Assembly: GCF_951230135.1 (NCBI RefSeq)
Contig: NZ_CATNVC010000003.1
Span: 248,001-312,000 of the forward strand
DNA length: 64,000 nucleotides
Direction: 5' to 3'
Source: Butyricicoccus sp. Marseille-Q5471
Lineage (GTDB): Bacteria; Bacillota; Clostridia; Oscillospirales; Butyricicoccaceae
Positions 25,329 to 34,657 of this stretch are shown piece by piece. The notes below the pieces were generated by a model. It had not been told where the DNA came from, did not search any database, and worked only from the letters and a program-made list of their open reading frames with translations. Within the stretch, counting starts at the first letter, position 1; every line of letters begins with the position of its first letter. A program made the translations under genes and the position numbers.

Positions 25329-26207
25329 TTATACGCGCAGACCGCGCAGCGCGTCCATCAGACGCTCCAAATCATCCGCGCCGTAATACTCCAGCGACAA
25401 TGTGCCGCTGTTTTTACCCTGTTCGATGATAACCTTGCGGCCGAGCACGCCTTCCAGCTCCTTTTCCACCTCAGCCACATAATCAACTGAAAATGCGGTC
25501 TCCGGCTCGGGTTTCTGCGGCGGCTTCTTGTTCAGTCGCTTGGCCAATGCTTCGGACTGACGCACCGACAAGCCGACCATTTGCTTGGCGGCATCGACGC
25601 GCTCTTCCTCGTTGCTCACCGCCAACACAGCACGGGCATGTCCGCCGGACAGCTTGCCGTTGCTCACCATCTTGCGCACTTCCTCGGGCAAAGCCAGTAA
25701 ACGCAGCGAATTTGCCACCGCCGACCGGCTTTTGACCACGCGGCGCGAAACTTCGTCCTGTGTCAGACCAAACTCGTGCATCAGCAGGTCATAACCCTCG
25801 GCTTCTTCAATCGGGTTTAAGTCTTGGCGCTGTAAATTCTCAACCAAAGCCAACTCCATGATTTGGCTCTGCTCTACCTCGAGCACCATGGCCGGAATCT
25901 GCTCCAGACCTGCCATGCGTGCCGCACGCCAGCGACGCTCGCCCGCGATAATCTCATAATACCCATCTTTTGCGCCGCGATGCACGGTAATTGGCGTGAT
26001 AATGCCATGCTGACGGATGCTTTCGGCCAATTCCTCCAGCGCCTGCGGGTCAAATACCTTGCGCGGCTGATTGGGATTGGGTTCTACACGGTTCAGCGGC
26101 AGTGAGCTGACGCTTTGCGATGCGCTCTCCGCTGAAAGATCGACTACGGTTTCGCCGCCAAACAGGTTGGACAAACCACCGCCAAGTCCCTTTTTGGGCG
26201 TTGCCAT
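25329..26207 (-). CDS. parB: Chromosome partitioning protein ParB (Spo0J)
   Basis: A 292-residue CTPase/DNA-binding clamp protein for chromosome segregation. Residues about 35-125 form the ParB/Srx domain with NPNQPRKVFD, GERRWRAARMAGL and the box II ENLQRQDLNPIEEAEGY. The helix-turn-helix segment LTQDEVSRRVVKSRSAVANSLRLL binds parS. The C-terminal dimerisation part ends with a short amphipathic helix. ATG at 26207, just downstream of parA. The cognate parS sites are at 27067 and 27105. Confidence 0.97.
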   Translation of the reverse strand: MATPKKGLGGGLSNLFGGETVVDLSAESASQSVSSLPLNRVEPNPNQPRKVFDPQALEELAESIRQHGIITPITVHRGAKDGYYEIIAGERRWRAARMAGLEQIPAMVLEVEQSQIMELALVENLQRQDLNPIEEAEGYDLLMHEFGLTQDEVSRRVVKSRSAVANSLRLLALPEEVRKMVSNGKLSGGHARAVLAVSNEEERVDAAKQMVGLSVRQSEALAKRLNKKPPQKPEPETAFSVDYVAEVEKELEGVLGRKVIIEQGKNSGTLSLEYYGADDLERLMDALRGLRV

Positions 26208-26211
26208 CGCC

Positions 26212-26985
26212 TTACTTCCCCCTTTTCTCACTCTTCTTCAGCATTTCATCTGCAAGCTCTAAATATGCTTCAGAACCGCGACAATAGCGGTCGTAATCGG
26301 TGATTGGCTTGCCGTGACTGGGTGCTTCGCTCAGGCGCACGTTGCGCGGCACAACGGTCTTATACACCTCGTTCGGGAAGTGCTTTTTGACCTCTTCCAC
26401 GACCTGGATGGACAGGTTGGTTCGTCCATCAAACATGGTCAGCAGCACACCCTCAATCTCTAGCTTCGGATTGAGTGCCTTGCGTACCATACGCACGGTC
26501 GTCATCAGCTGGCTGAGGCCCTCGAGTGCGTAGTATTCGCACTGCAGCGGCACGAGAAAACTGTCTGCCGCGCACAAGCAGTTGAGTGTCAGCAGACCAA
26601 GGGACGGCGGACAGTCGATGAAAATATACTCATAATCGTCCTTGACGCGATCTAAAACGTCCTTTAAACGGTACTCGCGGCGCTCCAATGCGATTAAATC
26701 CAACTCTGCACCCGCCAAATTGACGTTTGCACCGATCAAATCCACCCATTTTGTGGAGACGATGGCCGATTTCACGTCCGGCTCATCTGCTACGACGAGA
26801 TCATAAATTGAGGTTTCCAAACCGCGCGGGTCTACGCCAAATCCAGAGGTCGCGTTGCCCTGCGGATCGAAATCACAGAGCAGCACGCGCTTGCCGCGAT
26901 CGAACAATGCGGCCGCCAGATTGATAGCCGTTGTCGTTTTGCCGACGCCGCCCTTCTGGTTTGCAAAAGCGATGATTTTGCCCAT
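26212..26985 (-). CDS. parA: Chromosome partitioning ATPase ParA (Soj)
   Basis: A 257-residue deviant-Walker ATPase. The motif KGGVGKTTTAINLA carries the signature lysine. FDPQGNATSGFG, IFIDCPPSLGLLT (Walker B) and TMFDGRTNLS follow. It forms ATP-dependent DNA-bound dimers that guide ParB-parS complexes and influence DnaA. It overlaps nothing and lies 4 bases before parB. The parS pair sits in its promoter region, so ParB binding may affect its transcription. Confidence 0.97.
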   Translation of the reverse strand: MGKIIAFANQKGGVGKTTTAINLAAALFDRGKRVLLCDFDPQGNATSGFGVDPRGLETSIYDLVVADEPDVKSAIVSTKWVDLIGANVNLAGAELDLIALERREYRLKDVLDRVKDDYEYIFIDCPPSLGLLTLNCLCAADSFLVPLQCEYYALEGLSQLMTTVRMVRKALNPKLEIEGVLLTMFDGRTNLSIQVVEEVKKHFPNEVYKTVVPRNVRLSEAPSHGKPITDYDRYCRGSEAYLELADEMLKKSEKRGK

Positions 26986-27066
26986 GCCTTTCTCCTTTTC
27001 TTTCTGGTATTATCGTACTGTTCCATTATACCACCCTCTTTCTCCGATTGCAAAGCATTCGCACAA

Positions 27067-27082
27067 TGTTTCACGTGAAACA
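27067..27082. promoter_or_regulatory. parS site 1
   Basis: TGTTTCACGTGAAACA, a perfect match to the bacterial parS consensus, 82 bases upstream of parA, between parA and noc. Confidence 0.97.
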
Positions 27083-27104
27083 TCCAAAAAAACGAATTGG
27101 GGAA

Positions 27105-27120
27105 TGTTTCACGTGAAACA
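27105..27120. promoter_or_regulatory. parS site 2
   Basis: A second perfect TGTTTCACGTGAAACA, whose centre is 38 bases from that of the first. It is embedded in a longer palindrome with GGGGAA/TTCCCC arms; a structured mRNA end for noc may overlap it. Confidence 0.97.
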
Positions 27121-27141
27121 TTCCCCGTCTATTCTGCTTGC

Positions 27142-27975
27142 TTATGCCTGATTTTCCCGTACATGCGGAATATGAATGGTCAGAATCATCTCGCCTTCCT
27201 GCTCCTTTTTGTCGAGCGTTGCGCCGATGCCCGCGTCTACCATGACGCCGACTGCTCGATCCACTGTGTTGAGGAAAAACCGAACATCCTTAATCAGGCG
27301 CACAACCTTGCGCTCCTGCTGCGGCGCAGCCTGTGCTTCCTTCTCCTGCAGCAGCTTGTCAATATATTGCTCCGTGCGGCTGACATTTAATTCATGCTCA
27401 ATAATATAATGTGTTGCGTTGATGCGTTCTTCCTCGTTCTCGAGCCGCAGCAAGCTGCGGGCGTGGCGCTCAGTCAAATTGGCACTGCGAATCAGCTCCA
27501 CGTTCTGCTGGCTCAGGCGGAGCAGCCGCAGCTTATTTGCCACCGCGCTCTGCGTTTTTCCTACCTTGCGCGCAGCTTCCTCCTGTGTCAGTCCGTAGCG
27601 ATCAATCAGCTGCTTAAATCCATACGCTTCTTCAAAAAAGTCCAAATCACGGCGCTGTAGATTTTCAACCAGCGCAATTGCCGAAGAGCTCTGTTCATCC
27701 GCCGAAATGACCAGACACGGTACTTCGTTCAGTCCTGCAACCCGCGCCGCGCGCAGCCGACGCTCCCCTGCTACCAATTCGTATGCGCCGTTTGACAGCC
27801 GACGCACGGTCAGCGGATTAAGTACACCATACTGACGGATGCTTTCCGCTAGCTGTGCAATTGCTTCCGGATCAAAATACTTACGCGGCTGATTGGGATT
27901 GCGCGCGATCTCTCCTACCCGCACACGCCGCAGCGTGCGCTCCTCTTTGCCCGTAACCAACGTTAAAACTGACAT
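27142..27975 (-). CDS. noc: Nucleoid occlusion protein Noc (ParB paralogue)
   Basis: A 277-residue ParB-family protein. It shares NPNQPRKYFDPEAI, GERRLRAARVAGL and ENLQRRDLDFFEEAYGFKQL with ParB. The HTH LTQEEAARKVGKTQSAVANKLRLLRL differs in the recognition helix (Lys/Gln replacing ParB's residues), as in Noc proteins, which bind a shifted palindrome (NBS) instead of parS. The C-terminal domain is unlike ParB. The position between rsmG and parA is the standard one for noc. ATG at 27975 with GGAGGG upstream; a TTG one codon earlier is possible. The N-terminal amphipathic membrane-targeting helix seen in Bacillus Noc is not obvious. Confidence 0.9.
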   Translation of the reverse strand: MSVLTLVTGKEERTLRRVRVGEIARNPNQPRKYFDPEAIAQLAESIRQYGVLNPLTVRRLSNGAYELVAGERRLRAARVAGLNEVPCLVISADEQSSSAIALVENLQRRDLDFFEEAYGFKQLIDRYGLTQEEAARKVGKTQSAVANKLRLLRLSQQNVELIRSANLTERHARSLLRLENEEERINATHYIIEHELNVSRTEQYIDKLLQEKEAQAAPQQERKVVRLIKDVRFFLNTVDRAVGVMVDAGIGATLDKKEQEGEMILTIHIPHVRENQA

Positions 27976-28017
27976 CAATTTGAATCCCTCCGTCATTATG
28001 TCCCAAAGTATGTCCAC

Positions 28018-28033
28018 TGGTAATAGATTACCA
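28018..28033. promoter_or_regulatory. Perfect inverted repeat upstream of noc
   Basis: TGGTAATAGATTACCA, 7-bp arms around two bases, 43 bases upstream of the noc start in an AT-rich promoter region. Possible operator; no regulator is assigned. Confidence 0.4.
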
Positions 28034-28140
28034 TATTATTACATATAGGCAAGTAAAATCGACCGCAATACTTGCTTTCTTCGACTCAAATCTGTCAAAT
28101 TCTTCGGCAAAACACACATTTCCACCTATTTTCGGACAAA

Positions 28141-28177
28141 AAATTACAGGTCGTATTTCCAATACAACCTGTAATTT
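28141..28177 (-). terminator. Terminator after rsmG
   Basis: An AAATTACAGGTcGTATT stem with its near-perfect complement around a 3-base loop, 12 bases after the rsmG stop on the minus strand. Confidence 0.85.
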
Positions 28178-28188
28178 CCCTCTGATTT

Positions 28189-28890
28189 TCAGAGCGGATT
28201 CGATTCTATTTTCTTAAATCGCCGCGGATATTTTTCCGGCGTTTGCTCATACTTTACGATTTTAACAATGCGCCGTGTCAAATCCGTGTGCGGGACGGTG
28301 TAATCAATCACCTCAGCCGGCGCGCCGCCCAATGTGCGAATAGCATTTTCCGCGCGGGAAATTTCCTCATCGCAGTCGACGGCCTTCATCGCGTAGAACA
28401 CGCCGCCCACCTTGAGCATCGGCAGTGCCAATTCACACAGGACGTTCAGCTCAGCCACGGCGCGGGAGGTCGCAACATCAAACCCTGCGCGGTGCTCCTT
28501 CGCAAAATCCTCCGCGCGGGCGTGCACGGCAACCGCGTTCGGCAGCGCAAGCGCTACGATACAGTCATTTAGAAAATCTGTCCGCTTGCGCAGCGCGTCA
28601 AGCAGCGTAAACTCCCCTGCTGTCAAAATCGCAAGCGGCATGCCCGGAAAACCGGCGCCGGTTCCCACGTCAAGCACACGCGCGCTATCTGGAATATAGG
28701 ATGCAAGCGCGGCGCAATCGAGAAAATGGCGGGTGACGATTTCGCACGGGTCGGTAATCGCGGTCAGGTTCATCACCTTGTTTTTCTCAATGAGCAACTC
28801 GGAGAATCCACAGAGTTTATCCACAACCTGTGGACAATAGTTGGGGACAAGGCGCTCCAGACCGCTTTGCAGCAGTTCGCGTTCGGTCAC
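28189..28890 (-). CDS. rsmG: 16S rRNA (guanine527-N7)-methyltransferase
   Basis: A 233-residue SAM-dependent methylase that modifies G527 of 16S rRNA. Family segments are [18 protein letters not shown], the SAM motif [28 protein letters not shown] and [17 protein letters not shown]. The GTG start at 28890 overlaps the mnmG TGA (GTGA), with AGGA just upstream; a GTG seven codons earlier is possible. Two inverted DnaA boxes lie inside the N-terminal coding part (28817-28837). Confidence 0.96.
   Translation of the reverse strand: MTERELLQSGLERLVPNYCPQVVDKLCGFSELLIEKNKVMNLTAITDPCEIVTRHFLDCAALASYIPDSARVLDVGTGAGFPGMPLAILTAGEFTLLDALRKRTDFLNDCIVALALPNAVAVHARAEDFAKEHRAGFDVATSRAVAELNVLCELALPMLKVGGVFYAMKAVDCDEEISRAENAIRTLGGAPAEVIDYTVPHTDLTRRIVKIVKYEQTPEKYPRRFKKIESNPL
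28817..28837. promoter_or_regulatory. Inverted DnaA-box pair inside rsmG
   Basis: TTATCCACA (perfect), three bases, TGTGGACAA (one mismatch). The arrangement resembles the pair at 58177-58198. It may be a DnaA titration or control site; being inside a gene, it could also be chance. Confidence 0.5.
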
Positions 28891-30776
28891 TTTTCCTGCG
28901 CCCCCTTCCACTTGGTTTCCAAATAAATCATCAGCGCGGTGATATCAGCCGGCGAAACGCCCGAAATACGCGCGGCCTGCCCAAAGTTAATCGGCTGCAC
29001 CGCAGCAAGCTTCTGCCGCGCTTCCAGACGCAGCGAATCAATTGCGGCATAATCCAGTCCGGCGGGCAACGAACGGCTTTGCAGACGGCGATACTGCTCC
29101 ACATCACGCAGCTGACGCTCAATATAGCCCGCATACTTAATGCGGATTTCGACCTGCTCGCGAATGATGGCAGGCAGCGCCGGACGATTAGGGTCAAAGG
29201 GCGCGAGATCGGCATAGCTTAGTTCCGGGCGGCGCAGCAGGTCAATCAGCTTACAGCCGGACGAAACAGCCGTGCTGCCCTTGCCGGCAAGCATACCGTT
29301 GAGCACATCGGTCGGCGCGACGCCGACCTTGGCGACGCGGTCTATCTCCTGCTGCACTGCCTCGTATTTGGCCGTCACGCGTGCTCCACGCGCAGGAGGG
29401 TTCAGGCCTATCCTTACTCCAATCGGCACCAAACGCTCGTCTGCGTTGTCTTGACGCAGCAGCAAGCGGTATTCCGAGCGCGAGGTCATCATGCGATACG
29501 GCTCACTTGCGCCGCAGGTAACCAAATCGTCAATCAGTGTGCCGATATAGCCGTCCGCACGGTCGAGCACGAGCGGCTCTTCGCCCTTAATCTGCAGCGC
29601 GGCATTCACGCCCGCAACAAGACCCTGTGCCGCCGCTTCCTCGTAGCCGGATGAGCCGCAGAACTGTCCCGCGCCGTACAGACCGGTTATTTTTTTCGTC
29701 TCGAGCGTCGGCCGCAGCTCAAGCGGATCGATGCAGTCATACTCGATGGCGTAAGCCGGACGCATGACCTCAGCGTGCTCAAGACCCTTGACCGCCCTGA
29801 GCATGCTCAGCTGCACATCAAACGGCATGGAGGACGAAAACCCCTGGACATATATTTCCTCGGTGTTAAGACCCATCGGCTCCAAAAAGAGCTGATGGCG
29901 CGGTTTATCGGCAAAACGCACCACCTTATCCTCAATAGAGGGGCAGTAACGCGGGCCGACGCCGTCAATTTTGCCGCTGTAAAGCGGCGAACGATCCAAA
30001 TTATCGCGGATGATTTGATGGGTTTTTTCGGTCGTATAGGTCAGATGACAGACCGCACGATTTTCCGGCGGACGCTCGGTTTCAAACGAAAACGGGATGA
30101 TTTCATCCTCGCCGCGCTGCTCCTCCAGTCCGTCAAAATTGATGGAGCGGCGGTGAATGCGGGGCGGTGTGCCGGTCTTGAAGCGCTGCATGCGCAGGCC
30201 GAGCATGCTCAGGCAGTCGGTCAAGCCGACCGCGGCAAACATGCCGTCCGGCCCGCCCTCTCGTGTGAAATCGCCGATGATAATGCGGCCGCCGAGGAAG
30301 GTGCCCGATGCAATAATCGCCGCCTTGACCGGATGGCGCGCGCCGACCGCTGTCACCACGGCGCAAACCGCACCGTTTTCCGTTTCAATCGACACGATTT
30401 CATCCTGTTTTAAACTGAGATGCGGCTGCGATTCGAGCGCGTGCTTCATATAAGAGCGGTACGCGGTGCGGTCAGCCTGTGCACGCAGCGAGTGCACGGC
30501 AGGGCCTTTGCCGCGGTTGAGCATACGGTATTGGATGCAGGCCGCGTCCGCCGCGCGCGCCATTTCGCCGCCCAGCGCGTCAATTTCGCGCACCAGATGC
30601 CCCTTGGCCGTGCCGCCGATCGCGGGGTTGCAGGGCATATTGCCGACTGCATCCAGGTTAATGGTAAAACAGACAGTATTCACGCCGAGTCGGGCGCAGG
30701 CCAGTGCAGCTTCAATACCCGCATGACCCGCGCCGATTACGGCAACGTCATAGGTTTCTGCTTGAAAAATCGTCAT
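28887..30776 (-). CDS. mnmG: tRNA U34 carboxymethylaminomethyl synthase subunit MnmG (GidA)
   Basis: A 629-residue FAD protein that with MnmE modifies the wobble uridine of several tRNAs. The N-terminal FAD motif is [16 protein letters not shown]. Further signatures are [53 protein letters not shown] (folate/FAD loop) and [21 protein letters not shown]. The C-terminal MnmE-binding helical domain ends [17 protein letters not shown] at 30776 with GAAAGGA upstream; the longer reading adds a non-conserved tail. Confidence 0.98.
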   Translation of the reverse strand: MTIFQAETYDVAVIGAGHAGIEAALACARLGVNTVCFTINLDAVGNMPCNPAIGGTAKGHLVREIDALGGEMARAADAACIQYRMLNRGKGPAVHSLRAQADRTAYRSYMKHALESQPHLSLKQDEIVSIETENGAVCAVVTAVGARHPVKAAIIASGTFLGGRIIIGDFTREGGPDGMFAAVGLTDCLSMLGLRMQRFKTGTPPRIHRRSINFDGLEEQRGEDEIIPFSFETERPPENRAVCHLTYTTEKTHQIIRDNLDRSPLYSGKIDGVGPRYCPSIEDKVVRFADKPRHQLFLEPMGLNTEEIYVQGFSSSMPFDVQLSMLRAVKGLEHAEVMRPAYAIEYDCIDPLELRPTLETKKITGLYGAGQFCGSSGYEEAAAQGLVAGVNAALQIKGEEPLVLDRADGYIGTLIDDLVTCGASEPYRMMTSRSEYRLLLRQDNADERLVPIGVRIGLNPPARGARVTAKYEAVQQEIDRVAKVGVAPTDVLNGMLAGKGSTAVSSGCKLIDLLRRPELSYADLAPFDPNRPALPAIIREQVEIRIKYAGYIERQLRDVEQYRRLQSRSLPAGLDYAAIDSLRLEARQKLAAVQPINFGQAARISGVSPADITALMIYLETKWKGAQEK

Positions 30777-30866
30777 GGACGGCTTTCCTTTCTTTGTGTA
30801 ACGCGGAGGATTGGCATGATTTCCTCTGGTGGAAATCATGTGCACAGGTTGTTGATAACTCTGTGT

Positions 30867-30976
30867 AAACTCTGGATAACTTTTTGATATTTTAAAAATT
30901 TCAAATACAATTAGTTATAATTTAATATTTATATATCAAATAGTAATCAATATTTTAATGATTTCCTGTGGAAAAC
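30867..30976. other. Extremely AT-rich intergenic patch with DnaA-box-like ends
   Basis: Between the mnmE stop and mnmG start is a stretch of about 80 bases (30885-30965) made almost wholly of A and T. On one side is TCTGGATAA (30871-30879) and on the other TGTGGAAAA (30967-30975), each one change from the DnaA box TGTGGATAA. It also serves as the mnmG promoter region. It looks like a DNA-unwinding element; the dnaA-dnaN gap has no such AT-rich tract. Confidence 0.5.
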
Positions 30977-31009
30977 AAAAGGGCCGCTGCGCGAGGCGCA
31001 ACAGCCCTT
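30977..31009 (-). terminator. Terminator after mnmE
   Basis: On the minus strand AAGGGC...GCGC/GCGC...GGCCCTT hairpin followed by TTGTTTTCC. The stem is imperfect in the middle. Confidence 0.7.
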
Positions 31010-31013
31010 CCGG

Positions 31014-32375
31014 TTATTTGCCGACGCAGAAATCACTGAAAATGCGTGTGACGACGGCCTCGGTCACGGTCTCTCCCGTGATCTCGCCGAGGGCGGCAAT
31101 CGCGCCTTCCGCGTCCATCACGACCGCGTCGGGCGTCATGCCGGATTGTGCGGCGTAAAGCGCGGCTTCGCACCGTTCTGCGGCACGCGCCAGCGCGGCG
31201 GCCTGACGTGCGTTGGTAATCAGCGCGCCGTCATACGCGCCGTCCGTCAAGCCGACTAAATTTGGAATCAGGTGTAGCAGCTCATCGAGTCCCTCTCCGG
31301 TTTTCGCGGAAAGATAAACAACGTGCTCGAAATGATGCTTGATGCGGTCAATATCCAGCTGCTGTGCAAGGTCGCTCTTATTGACGATGGCAACGGCACG
31401 CTGACCGGCTGCACGAGCCAATACCAGCATGTCCTCATCACCGAGCGTCTGCGAGCCGTCAAACACGGCAAGGATGAGCGACGAGGCCGAAGCCTGCGCC
31501 AGCGCACGGTCGATGCCGACCTGTTCGACCGGATCGGTCGTATCGCGCAGACCCGCCGTATCCGACACGCGCAGCAAAATCGAACCGACCTTGACATTTT
31601 CCTCAATCAGGTCGCGCGTCGTGCCCGGAATGGGTGTGACAATCGCGCGCTCACGGCCGAGCAGGGTGTTGAGCAGCGTGGATTTACCGGCGTTCGGCCT
31701 GCCGAGAATGACACAGGGCACGCCCTCCCGCAGGATACGCCCGCGCTCGTAGCTTTCCGCCATGCCGTACAGCCGGGTGGTCGTCCGATGGAGCAGCGCA
31801 GCCGCGTCGTCAAACAGAATGGGATCAATGTCCTCATCCGGAAAATCGACGATGGCATGAAAATGCGCCACCATACCGAGCAGCTCCTCACGGATTTCCC
31901 GCACCGGCGAACCGACCGCGCCCATGACCTGCGCCGCCGCATTCTGCGCGGCCTCGGCCGTGCGGGCGGTAATCAGATCATGCACGGCTTCCGCGCCAGC
32001 CAAATCCATTTTGCCGTTCAAAAACGCACGGCGTGTGAATTCGCCTGCCTCAGCCTGCCGCACGCCTTGCGCAAAGAGCGCTTCAAGCGCCTGCGTCAGC
32101 AACGCGGTCGAGCCGTGGCACTGCAGCTCAGCCATGTCCTCACCGGTGTAGGTGTGGGGCGCGCGCATGCAGACCGCAAAACAGCTGTCAATCATGTTGT
32201 TGTTTTTATCGTGCAGCGTGCCGTAAACCAGCTTCTGCGACGGGGCAGCGGACAGAGGTTTGCCGTTTTTCGCACGAAAAACCGCCTCAACCGCTGCAAT
32301 TGCATGCTCACCCGATACCCGGATCAGTCCGATCGGTCCGCCGGAGGATGAAACGGCGGCAATGGTATCGTACAT
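31014..32375 (-). CDS. mnmE: tRNA modification GTPase MnmE (TrmE)
   Basis: A 453-residue GTPase partner of MnmG. The N-terminal tetrahydrofolate-binding domain starts DTIAAVSSSGGPIGLIRVSG. The helical domain holds the inserted G domain: G1 GRPNAGKSTLLN, G2 around TTRDLIEE, G3 DTAGLRDT, G4 NKSD. The chain ends in the essential FCVGK tail (Cys-Val-Gly-Lys). It lies 18 bases downstream of jag in the rpmH-rnpA-yidD-yidC-jag-mnmE order typical of the Firmicutes origin. Confidence 0.98.
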   Translation of the reverse strand: MYDTIAAVSSSGGPIGLIRVSGEHAIAAVEAVFRAKNGKPLSAAPSQKLVYGTLHDKNNNMIDSCFAVCMRAPHTYTGEDMAELQCHGSTALLTQALEALFAQGVRQAEAGEFTRRAFLNGKMDLAGAEAVHDLITARTAEAAQNAAAQVMGAVGSPVREIREELLGMVAHFHAIVDFPDEDIDPILFDDAAALLHRTTTRLYGMAESYERGRILREGVPCVILGRPNAGKSTLLNTLLGRERAIVTPIPGTTRDLIEENVKVGSILLRVSDTAGLRDTTDPVEQVGIDRALAQASASSLILAVFDGSQTLGDEDMLVLARAAGQRAVAIVNKSDLAQQLDIDRIKHHFEHVVYLSAKTGEGLDELLHLIPNLVGLTDGAYDGALITNARQAAALARAAERCEAALYAAQSGMTPDAVVMDAEGAIAALGEITGETVTEAVVTRIFSDFCVGK

Positions 32376-32393
32376 ATCGTTCCCCCCGGTCGA

Positions 32394-33368
32394 TCAGCGG
32401 TGGGAGCGGCTGTTGTCAGGCGCGATGACGACACGGCGGCCGGGCTCTGTGCCGGTCGAGTAGGTCGTCACGCCGTTGAATTCCTGCAGGGCGGCGTGAA
32501 TGATGCGTCGCTCATAGGGGTTCATCGGCTCGAGCGTCATCGAACGGTGGGATTTCGCCACCTTCATCGCCATCTTGCGAGCCAGACGTTCCAGACTGTC
32601 GGCACGCTTTTCGCGGTAATTTTCGGTGTCGACCGACAGACGGATGTGCTCATCGAGCGTATTGTTGAGTACCAGCGAACCAAGATACTGAATCGCGTCG
32701 AGCGTATCGCCGCGGCGGCCGATGACCGGACCCATATCCGGGCCTGCGATCTCAACGCGCAGCTGATCTACCTCAACCTGCGGCAGAATCTTCACTTCGC
32801 CTTCGATGCACATTTTCTGGAGCAGACCGTTAATAAACTCGGTCGCCATGCCCTCGGCCTTCTTCATGCATTCCTCGGAGACGGGAATCAGCTCACGCTC
32901 CTTGGGAACAGACGGCACAATCGGGCGCTCCTCGCGCGGGCGGCGCGGACGGTCGCCGTCACGGCGGGGACGGTCACCCTCGCGGCGGGGACGGTCGCCT
33001 TCGCGACGCGGACGGTCTTCGCGCTGCGGACGGTCTTCGCGCTGCGGCTTGTCCACATTCAGCTTTTCCGGCACAAAATCCTTGGGCGCGGGCTTGACCA
33101 GACGGGGCGTAGTATCCTCCGTCGTGATGGACAGCTTCTGCGGCTTGCTTTCCGGCTTGACTTCCGGCTTTTTTTCTGCCTTGGGTTCGTCGGGTGCTTC
33201 GTAGCTTACGCGCACCTTGGCCGGCGTTGCGCCAATTCCCAAAAATCCCTTTTTACCGTTATCCAGTACCTCGACGGAAACGTCGTCACGATCTAATCCC
33301 AGCGATTTGAGGGCGGCATCGATCGCCGCATCACGGGTCTCGCCGGTCATTTCAATGCTCTTAAGCAT
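32394..33368 (-). CDS. jag: RNA-binding protein Jag (KhpB/EloR)
   Basis: A 324-residue protein. The N-terminal Jag_N domain is about 1-55 (GKKGFLGIGATPAKV). A disordered linker (about 60-160) contains tandem REDRPQ, RREGDRP and RRDGDRP repeats. A KH domain with GRRG at 217-220 and an R3H domain (about 254-316) follow. Jag/KhpB binds RNA with KhpA and influences cell elongation; it is usually cotranscribed with yidC, as here (2 bases apart). The Arg/Asp-rich linker repeats are encoded by tandem DNA repeats of 12-18 bases (about 32940-33045) and may vary in length between strains. Confidence 0.95.
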   Translation of the reverse strand: MLKSIEMTGETRDAAIDAALKSLGLDRDDVSVEVLDNGKKGFLGIGATPAKVRVSYEAPDEPKAEKKPEVKPESKPQKLSITTEDTTPRLVKPAPKDFVPEKLNVDKPQREDRPQREDRPRREGDRPRREGDRPRRDGDRPRRPREERPIVPSVPKERELIPVSEECMKKAEGMATEFINGLLQKMCIEGEVKILPQVEVDQLRVEIAGPDMGPVIGRRGDTLDAIQYLGSLVLNNTLDEHIRLSVDTENYREKRADSLERLARKMAMKVAKSHRSMTLEPMNPYERRIIHAALQEFNGVTTYSTGTEPGRRVVIAPDNSRSHR

Positions 33369-33370
33369 CT

Positions 33371-34381
33371 TTATTTATCCCCCTTCTTTTTCTTTTCGTT
33401 CAGCTCTTTCTGCGCGGCCTGCTGTGCGGCGCGCTTGGCAGCCTTTTCGTCAGCCATCATCTGTGCGGCTTCGGATTCCTGCTTTTCCTTTTTCGCGCGG
33501 AAGTATCTGCCCAGCACGATTTCCTGCAGGCAGGTGAATACGTTGTTGAAAATCCAGTAAATGCCGATTGCACCCGGCAGAATGAAGCCGAAATAGGCGC
33601 TCATCAGCGGCATCATGATGTTCATAATTTTCATCTGGTTCGCTGCAGCGCCCTGCTGCTGCGTGCCCTGCATTCTCTGCATGACCCAGCTGGAGAGGAA
33701 CGCGGTCAGACCCGACAGAATCGGAATCAGCCACATAATGCTCGGATCCTTGAGCGACGGCGTCATCGCAAGGTTGAGGCCGAAGAAGTTAAAGTCGAGC
33801 GGAATGAGCTGTGCGCCCGTATCGGTAATCAGGCTGGTGACCTCGGGACTAAACACGCCGGTCGCCGGATCGAGAAAGGCGTTGAGCTTTTCGGCAATGG
33901 TAATCTGCACGGTGTAACCCGCGCCCGCAAGATTGTCAAGGCCGATAAAGTTTGCCAGCGCAAGCACAGAATCCTTGCTCAGGCCCATCATGTACTGCAG
34001 CGGCTGCTGCACAGCATAATACAGACCCATCATAATGGGCAGCTGAATAAAGGTCGGCAGGCAGCCGGACATCGGGCTTACGCCGTGCTTCGAGTACAGC
34101 TTCTGCATTTCATCGTTGAGCTTTTCACGGTTGTTCGCGTATTTTTTCTGCAGCGCCTGCATTTCCGCGTTCATTGCCGACATGGCCATCATGCTCTTCT
34201 TGCTCTTGATGGCAAGCGGAATCAGAATAATCTTGACGAGCAGTGCAAACAGAATAACAGTCAGGCCGTAGTTCATGACGATGTCATAAATCCACATCAG
34301 CAGCAGGCCGAAGGGACGAACAATGGCGTAACCAAAGATGTTCGGGTCCTTCACTAGGTTGAGAAGTTGTTCTTCTGGCAT
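33371..34381 (-). CDS. yidC: Membrane protein insertase YidC/OxaA
   Basis: A 336-residue insertase of the Gram-positive type, without the large periplasmic domain. Membrane segments are about 17-35, 40-58, 108-125, 205-225 and 255-280. The cytosolic hairpin has the helical MQALQKKYANNREKLNDEMQ. The signature GCLPTFIQLPIMMGLYYAV is intact. No lipobox cysteine is visible at the N-terminus, unlike many YidC1 proteins. The C-terminal tail is rich in Lys and Ala and may bind ribosomes. Confidence 0.96.
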   Translation of the reverse strand: MPEEQLLNLVKDPNIFGYAIVRPFGLLLMWIYDIVMNYGLTVILFALLVKIILIPLAIKSKKSMMAMSAMNAEMQALQKKYANNREKLNDEMQKLYSKHGVSPMSGCLPTFIQLPIMMGLYYAVQQPLQYMMGLSKDSVLALANFIGLDNLAGAGYTVQITIAEKLNAFLDPATGVFSPEVTSLITDTGAQLIPLDFNFFGLNLAMTPSLKDPSIMWLIPILSGLTAFLSSWVMQRMQGTQQQGAAANQMKIMNIMMPLMSAYFGFILPGAIGIYWIFNNVFTCLQEIVLGRYFRAKKEKQESEAAQMMADEKAAKRAAQQAAQKELNEKKKKGDK

Positions 34382-34444
34382 GTTAAACCTCCAAAAACGG
34401 ATCTTTCATTTGATTTCCCCGCGCGGGGGGAAGAATTATCATGT

Positions 34445-34657
34445 CTAAGGGACAGGGTCATACGGTCCCCGTTTGGAAAACGGATGACAGCGCATGATTC
34501 GTTTGAATGCGAGCCAGCCGCCTTTGAGCGCGCCGTATTTTTCGATCGCTTCAACCGCATACTGAGAGCAGGTCGGAATGTAACGGCAGCGCGGGGCGAT
34601 GGAAGGCGAGATGTAACGGCGGTAAAACCGAATGACCGCCAGCATGACCCGCTTCAT
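34445..34657 (-). CDS. yidD: Membrane protein insertion efficiency factor YidD
   Basis: A 70-residue protein with the family pattern [33 protein letters not shown] and [13 protein letters not shown]. It aids YidC-dependent insertion at the inner face of the membrane. Its ATG overlaps the rnpA stop (ATGA), the usual arrangement. Confidence 0.96.
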   Translation of the reverse strand: MKRVMLAVIRFYRRYISPSIAPRCRYIPTCSQYAVEAIEKYGALKGGWLAFKRIMRCHPFSKRGPYDPVP

